A stretch of DNA of 39,912 bases, from positions 1 through 39,912 of the forward strand of contig JAHHGR010000043.1 of NCBI GenBank assembly GCA_019359725.1, in the 5' to 3' direction. The stretch comes from Aphanocapsa lilacina HA4352-LM1 (GTDB lineage: Bacteria > Cyanobacteriota > Cyanobacteriia > Gloeobacterales > Gloeobacteraceae). Positions 24,166-31,350 of the stretch are shown one piece after another. The position numbers and the translations under genes are program-made. Under the pieces are notes generated by a model, which was not told the DNA's origin, searched no databases, and saw only the letters and a program-made list of their open reading frames with translations. The number at the start of each line of letters is the position of its first letter. Positions within the stretch are counted from its first letter, which is position 1.

Positions 24166-24457
24166 GCAGGGTTGTAGGTGTCAGGTTAAAACGGGAGCCT
24201 GTCCAGTTGACGCCTATCCTCCTGAGCGCCTAACGCATTCAGCACGATGCCCCAGTCGACACGCATCGTGCAGGCCCTATAAAAGTAAACCTCTCCCACC
24301 CACCAAACCTCGTGCTTCCCCGTGCCTTTAAGTCCGGGGGGTGTCGGGGGGCTGGCAGCCCCCGGACGCGGGGAGGCTGGAGAGCGCGAGAGGGGAAGCG
24401 CGAAGGGGGTTCCGCCTCTCGCTCCACAGACCCTCGTGCCCAGCCAACTGCCAGGTC
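24166..24457. repeat. Non-coding segment with strong GC hairpins; possible dispersed repeat
   Basis: No credible gene. GTCCGGGGG (24332-24340) pairs with CCCCCGGAC (24359-24367). A competing hairpin GGGGGCT-GGC-AGCCCCC lies inside at about 24346-24362. The surrounding GC-rich text (CCCGGACGCGGGGAGGCTGG) resembles segments that recur between genes in cyanobacteria and are often mis-called as short Pro/Arg-rich ORFs. That recollection is not tested here. Confidence 0.35.
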
Positions 24458-24865
24458 TTAGATCTCGAAGATCAAGCAATAGAACGAGCAGCGGTGCCCG
24501 TCAGGATCGTGCAAGTTGAGGGCAACTTCCCGCGCTCCCAGAGCCGCATGGGTAAATTCCCGGCGTTCAAAAGCGATCCCCTGGGTGCTGAAACGCTCTG
24601 CCAACGCCTCCAGAGCCTGTTCGTCCGCGAGCTTCCAGCCAAAGCGCACCGGCAAAACTCGCCCCTTCAAAAGCAACAGTTCCAGGCCGTAAACGGCAAA
24701 CAGAACATACCCGGCTTCGCTTCCCACCTGCGCCCGCCCATTTAGCATCCGCTCATAAAACGCCTGGGAGCGCACCAGATCCGCAGTGCCCAGCTCGATA
24801 TGAACCGCCCGGATAGCCGTGGCAAAATCGTCTGGCTGTGCCTCGGATGTCTCTGTGTCTTTCAC
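24458..24865 (-). CDS. VOC (glyoxalase/bleomycin-resistance) family protein
   Basis: A 135-residue vicinal-oxygen-chelate protein: AVHIELGTADLVRSQAFYERML as the first beta-alpha-beta unit, and GAREVALNLHDPDGHRCSFY as the terminal strand pair with the metal-type residues. This group may be a lyase, dioxygenase or binding protein; the substrate is unknown. Its 5' end overlaps the start of the divergent GNAT gene by 47 bp, or by 11 bp if that gene starts at GTG 24855. Confidence 0.85.
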   Translation of the reverse strand: MKDTETSEAQPDDFATAIRAVHIELGTADLVRSQAFYERMLNGRAQVGSEAGYVLFAVYGLELLLLKGRVLPVRFGWKLADEQALEALAERFSTQGIAFERREFTHAALGAREVALNLHDPDGHRCSFYCLIFEI

Positions 24866-25328
24866 CGTCGCTCCCGTCCGCTGGCAGGACCACCAGCAAG
24901 CACTCTACTACGTGCGCCGGGTGGTCTTTATCGAAGAGCAAAACGTTCCGCCTGAGATCGAAATCGACGAGTGGGACACTCTGAGCGTCCACGCCCTGGC
25001 CTGCGACGCCGAAGGAAGGCCCATCGGCTGCGGCCGACTCCTCCCGGACGGGCACCTTGGACGGATGGCGGTGCTTGCCGCCTGGCGCGGCCGGGGGGTG
25101 GGAAAGGCTCTGCTCGAGTGCCTGCTTTCCCTGGCACAGGCCGCAGGGATGGAAGCCATAGACCTGAGCGCCCAAGTGCACGCCCAGCCCTTCTACGAAA
25201 AATTCGGCTTCAAAGCTTTTGGCGAAATCTACGACGAGGCGGGCATCCCGCACCGGGCGATGCGGCGGGTGCTGCCGCGGGATACTCGCCGCCCTCAGCA
25301 GATCTCAACGCAGGAGCCGAGGACCTGA
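24819..25328 (+). CDS. GNAT-family N-acetyltransferase
   Basis: A 169-residue acetyltransferase of the YjcF/ElaA-like group: YYVRRVVFIEEQNVPPEIE near the start, LGRMAVLAAWRGRGVGKALL as the acetyl-CoA loop (about 88-97) and HAQPFYEKFGFKAFG at the end. The target is unknown. The ATG at 24819 lies within the divergent VOC gene; an internal GTG at 24855 would reduce that overlap. It overlaps the end of the convergent DUF2227 gene by 24 bp. Confidence 0.85.
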   Translation: MAKSSGCASDVSVSFTVAPVRWQDHQQALYYVRRVVFIEEQNVPPEIEIDEWDTLSVHALACDAEGRPIGCGRLLPDGHLGRMAVLAAWRGRGVGKALLECLLSLAQAAGMEAIDLSAQVHAQPFYEKFGFKAFGEIYDEAGIPHRAMRRVLPRDTRRPQQISTQEPRT

Positions 25329-25856
25329 CATCTGCCCTCGGCGGCGCCTGCGGCGGCCCACCAGCCGCTTCCAGGCGCTGCCGGTCCAATCGCTCAGACT
25401 GTGGCTTATCGCCCCCAACTCCAGACCCACCAGCCCCCAGACCACCGTGGAAGTGTTGGCGCCACCCCACAGCGATAGCATTTGCCAGGCTCCCTGCCAG
25501 TCGAGGGTCACCCCCGCCAGCCGTTCGAGCAGCAGGGCTCCCGGCACCCCCAGACTGACCGTCACCACCGCCAAATAGATCAGCCTGCCCAGGGTGCCCA
25601 CCAATGGCCCGTGAGAAAAAAGCGAGCGGTGCCGGGCAATACGCCGATAGGGCAGCCAGATCCAGCGCAGAAGCCCCCAGCGGCGGTACTGGACGGAGTG
25701 GGTATCCAGGTCGCCCCCAAACATCAATCCCGCAAACAAATACGCACACGCCGCACCCAGAGCGGCCTCGAAAGCACCGCTCACCAGCCAGACGGCGGCA
25801 CCGGCGGCAGGAACACTCCACCAGGTAATCCGGTCGTGGGTAGGGCCCAGGGGCAT
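25305..25856 (-). CDS. DUF2227 putative metal-binding membrane protein
   Basis: A 183-residue protein typical of DUF2227: PLGPTHDRITWWSVPAAG, the acidic/aromatic GLMFGGDLDTHSVQYRRWG, the His-rich RRIARHRSLFSHGPLVGT and SHSLSDW near the end. Conserved His and Asp resemble a membrane-bound hydrolase metal site. At least three hydrophobic stretches suggest an inner-membrane location. The C-terminus is very basic (RRRRRRGQMSG). It is the third gene of an operon, 2 bp after the deoxyribosyltransferase-like gene. Confidence 0.88.
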   Translation of the reverse strand: MPLGPTHDRITWWSVPAAGAAVWLVSGAFEAALGAACAYLFAGLMFGGDLDTHSVQYRRWGLLRWIWLPYRRIARHRSLFSHGPLVGTLGRLIYLAVVTVSLGVPGALLLERLAGVTLDWQGAWQMLSLWGGANTSTVVWGLVGLELGAISHSLSDWTGSAWKRLVGRRRRRRGQMSGPRLLR

Positions 25857-25858
25857 CC

Positions 25859-26284
25859 TCAGCCCCCGTTTGGATAGTCGGCCTCAAACTTCGCCACCAG
25901 CTCGTCGATGCTTGCAAGCAACTGCCGGGCAGCCCCCCGCAGCATCAGATTCGGATAGCGCGCCCGGTCGGGATAGCCGTAGGCCATCTCGCTGCGCAGG
26001 GCATAGACGGGTTTGGAGCGGGCGTAGGCGTAGCCCACCTCGAAGGCCGTTCCCGAGTCGGCGTCGGCTCCCGAAAGATTGGCCACCACGACGGCGCTGG
26101 CATCGATGCCCGCCACACAGCGCGCGAAGACTTCCGCCGCCCCGGCGTCGGCAGGAATTTCCGCCTGCGGCAAAAAGACCCGCCCCAGGGGGGCGAGTCT
26201 TGCGGCCAGTTCGGCCTGGTAGGCCTGCTCGTAGGCGTTAAAGAGCGGTCCTGCCACGTAGAAGCGGTAGGCTAGCTCGCTCAC
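25859..26284 (-). CDS. Nucleoside 2-deoxyribosyltransferase-like protein
   Basis: A 141-residue protein: YRFYVAGPLFNAYEQAYQAE is the family opener, ASAVVVANLSGADADSGTAFEVGYA holds the substrate Asp and catalytic Glu (about residues 77-83), and KPVYALRSEM follows. The family transfers or hydrolyses deoxyribose on nucleosides or nucleotides, in salvage or pool cleaning. The start is GTG at 26284, 1 bp after the stop of the RDD-TonB gene; the longer frame upstream is a shadow of that gene. Operon position suggests co-expression with it. Confidence 0.85.
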   Translation of the reverse strand: MSELAYRFYVAGPLFNAYEQAYQAELAARLAPLGRVFLPQAEIPADAGAAEVFARCVAGIDASAVVVANLSGADADSGTAFEVGYAYARSKPVYALRSEMAYGYPDRARYPNLMLRGAARQLLASIDELVAKFEADYPNGG

Positions 26285-26285
26285 C

Positions 26286-27845
26286 CTAGAATCCCCGCCC
26301 GCCGATGTCGCCACCGAAGACGTTGATGTCGAAGGTGAACTGGATTTCGATGCGGTCGCCTTTGTAGGCGGCAGGTAAGGGGCCAAACGGAGCGGCGCGC
26401 TGCACCGCTTCCATGGCCGACTCGTCGGAGGAGCGCGAACCGGAGGAGCGGCCGACGCGCAGGTTCATGATTTGCCCGTTGCGCGAAACGGTAAACAGCA
26501 ACACCGTGCGCCGGGAGTTGCCCGCCTCAGGAGCGATCCAGTTGCGCTTGACCTTGCGCTGCAAGGCGGCCATGTAGGGGCCAAAATCGACATCCTGGGC
26601 GGCGTCGATGCCCGAGCCGTCGCCGTCGCGCCCGGGATTGAGCGTGCCGCTCTCGCCCAGGCCGCCGTTGCCGCCGCTGCCGCGGCTGGCGCTCAGGGGA
26701 CCGCCCAGGGCCGAGGCGGGCGCCAGGGAAGATCCCGAGGTGGCACTGGAGCGCGAGGCGCGGCGCTTGGTAGCCGGGGCGGGCGGAGCGGGCTCCGGGG
26801 TCGTCTCCTGGGGAAGCGGTGCCAGCTCCGGGCTGGTCTCTTTAGGCGGCTCCTCGATCTTGGGCAGCACCGCCTCCGGTGAGGGCGGCGGGGCGGCCTT
26901 CGGCTTGGGAGCCGGGGTGGGCTTGGGCTGCTCCGGCCGGGGAGTCGGTTGCTCGGCCCGGGGCGGGGGCGGAGTGGGCTGCGGCCGCGGCTGCGGAGTG
27001 GGCCGGGCCTGCGGGGCGCCCTTCACCCCCGCGTCGGTGGGCAATTGACGGTTGCGCTTTTTGGCGGTCGAGTTGGCGTTGGATTTGGGAGCATTCGGCG
27101 GCGGCTTGACCTTGTCGGTCGGGTCGGTGAGCGTAAATTCCATCGGCGGCGCCGGCGGTTCGGGCGGCGTCAATTCCGGAAATTTGATATTGAGCGCTTC
27201 GAAGAGCAGCGGAATGATAATCGCGAGCACCGCCGCCGCCACGGCCACCAGCAGGTGAATAAACAAAGACGAAACAATCGCCGGGTAGAGATTGGCGCTG
27301 GTGCGGCGCGGATCGGCAATCACGCGGGTGTTGGCGAATTTGTCCGGCAGACCCTGCTTTTCGCCATCCAGGCTTGCGAAGATAAACGCGAGCACCAGCA
27401 AAAAGCCGCTGGCCAGAAGGCCAAAGAGCACCGAGCCGAACACGTAACCGACAAAAAGGGCACCCCCCAAAATCAAATAGCTGATCAGGTGCCGCTTGAG
27501 CAGAGTACCGAGGTTCAGGTCGCTGTCGTCGGCGCTCACCATGCGGATGCCCACCAGCCGCTGGCCCACCGTCTGGCCCTTGTGGCTGAGCGGCCAGATG
27601 AGGTAGTTGCCCAGGGCGAGGATGGCGTAGAGCCCCAGGGTGCCCAGGGCGAGCGCGGCCCCGTCCGGCCCCGCCCCAAACAGTGACAGCAGAGCGCCGA
27701 ACACCTGGGCGAGGGTAAACGCCACGAGCAGCAACAGCGCCTGATCGAGAATCAGGGCACAGAATCGATACCACAGGCTCGCCAGGGGCTTGAGCACCTG
27801 CAGCCTGGCAGTCGATCGGGTCCGGGTCAGAAGATTGGCTGTCAT
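26286..27845 (-). CDS. RDD-domain/TonB C-terminal fusion protein
   Basis: A 519-residue protein joining two normally separate modules. Residues about 20-175 are an RDD membrane domain (LWYRFCALILDQALLLLVAF, then KGQTVGQRLVGIRMV, several TM helices). Residues 188-215 add a further TM helix (IVSSLFIHLLVAVAAAVLAI), and 225-360 are a Pro/Lys/Glu-rich, TonB-like periplasm-spanning linker. Residues about 421-508 are a TonB C-terminal domain (YMAALQRKVKRNWIAPE, then TVLLFTVSRNGQIMNLRV). TonB carries energy to outer-membrane receptors; here the single N-terminal TM anchor appears replaced by an RDD domain. No ExbB/ExbD in the window. First gene of a three-gene operon. Confidence 0.85.
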   Translation of the reverse strand: MTANLLTRTRSTARLQVLKPLASLWYRFCALILDQALLLLVAFTLAQVFGALLSLFGAGPDGAALALGTLGLYAILALGNYLIWPLSHKGQTVGQRLVGIRMVSADDSDLNLGTLLKRHLISYLILGGALFVGYVFGSVLFGLLASGFLLVLAFIFASLDGEKQGLPDKFANTRVIADPRRTSANLYPAIVSSLFIHLLVAVAAAVLAIIIPLLFEALNIKFPELTPPEPPAPPMEFTLTDPTDKVKPPPNAPKSNANSTAKKRNRQLPTDAGVKGAPQARPTPQPRPQPTPPPPRAEQPTPRPEQPKPTPAPKPKAAPPPSPEAVLPKIEEPPKETSPELAPLPQETTPEPAPPAPATKRRASRSSATSGSSLAPASALGGPLSASRGSGGNGGLGESGTLNPGRDGDGSGIDAAQDVDFGPYMAALQRKVKRNWIAPEAGNSRRTVLLFTVSRNGQIMNLRVGRSSGSRSSDESAMEAVQRAAPFGPLPAAYKGDRIEIQFTFDINVFGGDIGGRGF

Positions 27846-27882
27846 AAGGGCATGGCTGGAGCGGAATTCCCCGCGTTGAGCT

Positions 27883-28737
27883 TTATTGTACTGATTGCTG
27901 GGCGCACTGGCAGGTGGGACAGAAATGGGTCGAGCGGCCCGCCAGCCGGATGCGCTCGATCGGGGTATGGCAGACGCGGCAGGGCTGGCCTTTGCGCCCG
28001 TACACCCAGGCGGTGCCGGCGTAGTTGCCGTTCATGCCCTGGGCGTCGGTATAGTTGCGCAACGTCGCACCCCGCTGCGCGATGCCCGCTTCGAGCACCT
28101 TGACTACGGCTCGGTGCAACCGCTCGAGGGCAGCCGCATCAAGCCCGCCTACGGGTAGGGCGGGATGGATGCCACTGCTGAAGAGGGCCTCATCGGCATA
28201 AATGTTCCCCACTCCCGCCACCAGTTGCTGATCGAGTAGGGCGCTTTTGACCGGCTGGTTGCGCCCGGCGAAGCGCCCCGCCAGGTATTGGCCGTCGAAC
28301 ATCTCAGCAAAAGGCTCGGGACCCAGCCGGGCGAGCCCACCCATCACCCGCTCCGGGGGCACCCCCACCGGAATCAGCCAGAGCCGACCGAAGACGCGCA
28401 TGTCCTCAAAGCGCAGTTCGTGACCGCTCGCCATGGGTATCCGGACTCTAGCATGGGGTTCAAGGGGAGCTTCGGCACGGCGCCAGAGCAACCTCCCCGA
28501 CATGCGCAGGTGCACTCCCAGGGCCGTCCCCTGCTTGAAGTAGAGCAGCAGGTACTTGCCGCGCCGAAGCATCCTATCGCTGAAGACCTGGCCTATCATC
28601 TGTTTGCTGAAAACGGCCGGATCGGCGGGGTAACCGACCGAATCGCTGCGCAAAACCTCCACACCCGCCACCCGTTCGTCGGGCAGATGGAGGAGGAGGT
28701 CGCGGCGCAGCGTTTCGACTTCGGGCAGTTCAGGCAC
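27883..28737 (-). CDS. mutM: Formamidopyrimidine-DNA glycosylase
   Basis: A 284-residue Fpg/MutM, which excises oxidised purines and nicks the strand. The catalytic N-terminus PELPEVETLRRDL (Pro2, Glu3) is intact. LRRGKYLLLYF holds the conserved Lys. VHLRMSGRLLW and a helix-two-turn-helix region (GNIYADEALFSSGIHP) follow. The zinc finger CRVCHTP...FCPTC is near the C-terminus. The start is GTG at 28737, directly after the psaE stop codon, so the two are probably cotranscribed from the psaE promoter: an oxidative-damage repair gene behind a photosystem I gene. Confidence 0.96.
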   Translation of the reverse strand: MPELPEVETLRRDLLLHLPDERVAGVEVLRSDSVGYPADPAVFSKQMIGQVFSDRMLRRGKYLLLYFKQGTALGVHLRMSGRLLWRRAEAPLEPHARVRIPMASGHELRFEDMRVFGRLWLIPVGVPPERVMGGLARLGPEPFAEMFDGQYLAGRFAGRNQPVKSALLDQQLVAGVGNIYADEALFSSGIHPALPVGGLDAAALERLHRAVVKVLEAGIAQRGATLRNYTDAQGMNGNYAGTAWVYGRKGQPCRVCHTPIERIRLAGRSTHFCPTCQCAQQSVQ

Positions 28738-28935
28738 TTAGGCTTCGACTTCTTCCAGTTCGCTGACGCCAAAGTTGTTGGTGTTGATCCCCGAGTAGTT
28801 GACCTTCTCGAAGCGGACCGTCACCGGGTAGATCGTCCTTTCGTTCTTATCGACCGACGCAACCGTACCCACCTCCCGATACCAGTAGGACTCCTTGCGT
28901 AGGATACGGACTTTGGCACCTCTTTCAATGGCCAT
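28738..28935 (-). CDS. psaE: Photosystem I reaction center subunit IV (PsaE)
   Basis: A 65-residue PsaE, the SH3-like stromal subunit that helps ferredoxin dock on photosystem I. Landmarks: [49 protein letters not shown]. The start is ATG at 28935, with AAAGG about 8 nt upstream; the open frame to 28953 adds six residues with no support. It is immediately followed by mutM (stop codon abutting GTG). Its presence fixes the host as an oxygenic phototroph. The 260-bp divergent region upstream (28936-29195) should contain its promoter, but I see no clear -35/-10 pair. Confidence 0.97.
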   Translation of the reverse strand: MAIERGAKVRILRKESYWYREVGTVASVDKNERTIYPVTVRFEKVNYSGINTNNFGVSELEEVEA

Positions 28936-29195
28936 AGCGTTCGCCTTTCTCACATACGGGTGTGCGCCGTGTTCACATTACCGCGAAGGCCCGAGACCAC
29001 CGGGCCATCCTTTACACAATGCAACGATTGGCGCGTTTTGCCATCGGCAGGCGGGCACGCTGTTGCTCGCTGCCACCGGCGACCGTCAGCTGTGAGCCGG
29101 AAAATATACGGCACCTGCTCCAAAACTTGCGGCTGGCTGAACTGAACCGACGGGTACAACGTCAGAAGTCCAACACCGAACGTCGAGGCAACCGC

Positions 29196-29477
29196 ATGCG
29201 CAGCGCACTGGTTTTGTTACTGATCGGCTCAGCCCTGGCACTCCCGGGCGCGGCTTCTGCCCAGAGCTATCCCTACCAGGGCTCCTCGCCCTACGGGTAT
29301 ACCGGCGGCGCGTATCCTCAGGCCGGTAGCGCCAACAGTGCCGCTCGCCGGGCACAGCTTCGCCAGCGTTGGGCACAACTGAGCCCTCAGCAGCGGCAAC
29401 AAATTCTCCAGCGCTACCGGCTGAAACAGCGCTCTCAGGGTGGTGTGGGGCGGCCCGGCGGATTCGCCCGGCCTTAA
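29196..29477 (+). CDS. Small secreted Gln/Arg-rich protein
   Basis: A 93-residue protein with a signal peptide (MRSALVLLLIGSALALPG, cut at AASAQ). The mature part starts with a Tyr/Gly/Pro/Ser-rich stretch and then a helix RAQLRQRWAQLSPQQRQQIL, of the kind seen in DUF3106-like or CpxP-like periplasmic proteins. Function unknown. The frame is open to 28962, but the signal peptide marks ATG at 29196 as the start. It is followed by the porin gene 91 bp later. Confidence 0.7.
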   Translation: MRSALVLLLIGSALALPGAASAQSYPYQGSSPYGYTGGAYPQAGSANSAARRAQLRQRWAQLSPQQRQQILQRYRLKQRSQGGVGRPGGFARP

Positions 29478-29568
29478 GGCACGAGTCCTTTTGCGCCGAA
29501 GGCTTCCCTCTTGGCATAAACAAGATGTATCGTTCTGATTGACTGCGTTTATGGTGAGGGGTAGAAAC

Positions 29569-31350
29569 ATGCGCGCATTTGCGAAGTGCCTCGGCGCGGC
29601 GGGGGTAGTGGCCTGCCTGGTCGTCGGTGTCCCGCCGGTCCTGGCGACAGAGGAAGCGATTTTTGATTCCGGCTATGCTCAAGTCAATACAGTTTCGGAA
29701 CTGACCGATGTCGATCCGACCAACTGGGCGTTCGCTGCGCTCAAATCGGTGGTGGAGCGCTACGGTTGTCTGGAAGGCTACCCGGACAAAAACTACCGGG
29801 GCAACCGGCCGCTGTCGCGCTACGAATTTGCTGCGGGCCTGAACGCCTGCCTCGAAAAAATCAACGAATTGATCACGGCCGGTTCGGCCAATCTGGCCAC
29901 CAAAGAGGATCTGACCACGCTGCAGCGGCTTTCGGAAGAGTTTCGCAACGAACTGGCGGCCTTGCGCGGTCGCGTGGATGCCCTCGAAGCCAAGACCAAA
30001 GATCTCGAAGCGAAGCAGTTTTCGACCACCGCCAAGCTGGATGCCGAGGTGATCTTCGCCGTCAACGGCCAGAACGCCGACCCGAACGCGATCATCCGCG
30101 ACGGAGCGGGAAACGAACAGCTGGCCGGGGGTGGGGCGAACGTCAATTTCATCAACCGCACCCGCCTGAATATTCGCGCCAACTCGCTGATTGTGCGAGG
30201 CGACCAGTTGCGCGTGCGCCTCAACACCTCGACAGGCGAATCGACGCCGTTTACGTCTTCCCAGGGCCGCATCGGCCGCATCGACTACGCCAACACTACC
30301 GGCGGTACCCTTGATGGCCGCGGCCCGGTGGATATCGACAAGCTCTACTACGACTTTCCGGTTTCGTTTTTGGGCGGCACCGACAACCTGCGCATCCGCT
30401 TCGGGCCGTTGTTGCAAAACATTGAACTATTGGGCCGCAACAAGTACACCCAGACTGAAGGTCAGCACTTCTCGCTGCGCAACTTCCGGCGCGACCCGCT
30501 GCTCATCCAGATTCTGGATGGCAATCACCCGGGTGCCCACATCGACTGGCGCCTCAGCCGCGAATTTGCCTTGCGGGTGATCTATCTGGCCCTCGACGGC
30601 GGTTCTGCGGGCGCTAGCCCCAGCACCCTAGGAGGCGTTCCCTTCGGCGGCTCGGGCCTGTTTGGCGGCAGCACCCAGGTGGCTGCTGAAATCGGCATCC
30701 GGCCTTCTCCGTCCATCGACATTGGCCTGGGCTACAGCTACGTCAACGTCGGCTCCTCCGCCAGCAACGGCGGCTTCATCTTCGGTGGAGCGAGCAGCAA
30801 CGGCGGCGGCGACGCCCGCCTGCGCTACAACAGCGACAACGTGAGCAACGTCGGCCACTCGATTTTTAACGCCCACGTGGACTGGGACATCCTGCCCCAG
30901 CTTGCTGTCTTCGGCCGCTACACCCTCACCAACGCCAGCTTCTACGGCTACAGCGGCGGCGATTTCAACATCGGCGGCTCGATCGACGCCAATACCTGGA
31001 TGGCGGGTCTCGCCTTTCCGGATCTGCTTGGCCGGGGCAATTTGCTGGAGCTTGCCTACCTGCAGCCCATCAACATCACCAACAACGGCGTCGTCGCTTT
31101 CGCAAACTCAGGCAGCAACCCGTCCTCCGACCCGCGCGGCGCGGCCAACGTATTTGTAGGCACCCTCGACGGCTCGACCAACCTCCCCTTCGCCCGCAGC
31201 AACGTCGAAGGAAACATTGCCGCAGCCTACCGATTTCGGCTGACCGATCGCCTCTCACTCACGCCGGAGGTGTACTTTATTCTGGGGGCCAACAACGTCA
31301 ACCAGCAGGGGCTCACGATCGGCAATGTGAGGGCGACGTTCGAATTTTAG
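29569..31350 (+). CDS. SLH-domain outer-membrane porin (OprB/SomA-type)
   Basis: A 593-residue cyanobacterial porin. The signal peptide (about 1-26) is followed by an SLH domain at about 40-95 (SELTDVDPTNWAFAALKSV, GYPDKNYRGNRPLSRYEFA) that tethers the protein to the cell wall, then a short coiled coil (residues 115-150, LRGRVDALEAKTKDLEAK), and an OprB-like beta barrel to the C-terminus, which ends in FEF, the aromatic outer-membrane signature. Family members pass small solutes or inorganic ions, including iron. GGTGAGGGG lies 7 nt before the ATG at 29569. It converges on ftsY with a 4-bp interlocked stop overlap. Confidence 0.93.
   Translation: MRAFAKCLGAAGVVACLVVGVPPVLATEEAIFDSGYAQVNTVSELTDVDPTNWAFAALKSVVERYGCLEGYPDKNYRGNRPLSRYEFAAGLNACLEKINELITAGSANLATKEDLTTLQRLSEEFRNELAALRGRVDALEAKTKDLEAKQFSTTAKLDAEVIFAVNGQNADPNAIIRDGAGNEQLAGGGANVNFINRTRLNIRANSLIVRGDQLRVRLNTSTGESTPFTSSQGRIGRIDYANTTGGTLDGRGPVDIDKLYYDFPVSFLGGTDNLRIRFGPLLQNIELLGRNKYTQTEGQHFSLRNFRRDPLLIQILDGNHPGAHIDWRLSREFALRVIYLALDGGSAGASPSTLGGVPFGGSGLFGGSTQVAAEIGIRPSPSIDIGLGYSYVNVGSSASNGGFIFGGASSNGGGDARLRYNSDNVSNVGHSIFNAHVDWDILPQLAVFGRYTLTNASFYGYSGGDFNIGGSIDANTWMAGLAFPDLLGRGNLLELAYLQPINITNNGVVAFANSGSNPSSDPRGAANVFVGTLDGSTNLPFARSNVEGNIAAAYRFRLTDRLSLTPEVYFILGANNVNQQGLTIGNVRATFEF

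Noticed and set aside
24186..24479. 97-codon minus-strand ORF in the gene-free segment
   Set aside because: Pro/Arg-rich product typical of mis-called GC hairpin sequence; overlaps the VOC gene end; no ribosome site.
29086..30417. 443-codon minus-strand ORF opposite the porin
   Set aside because: Shadow of a gene with signal peptide, SLH domain and barrel.
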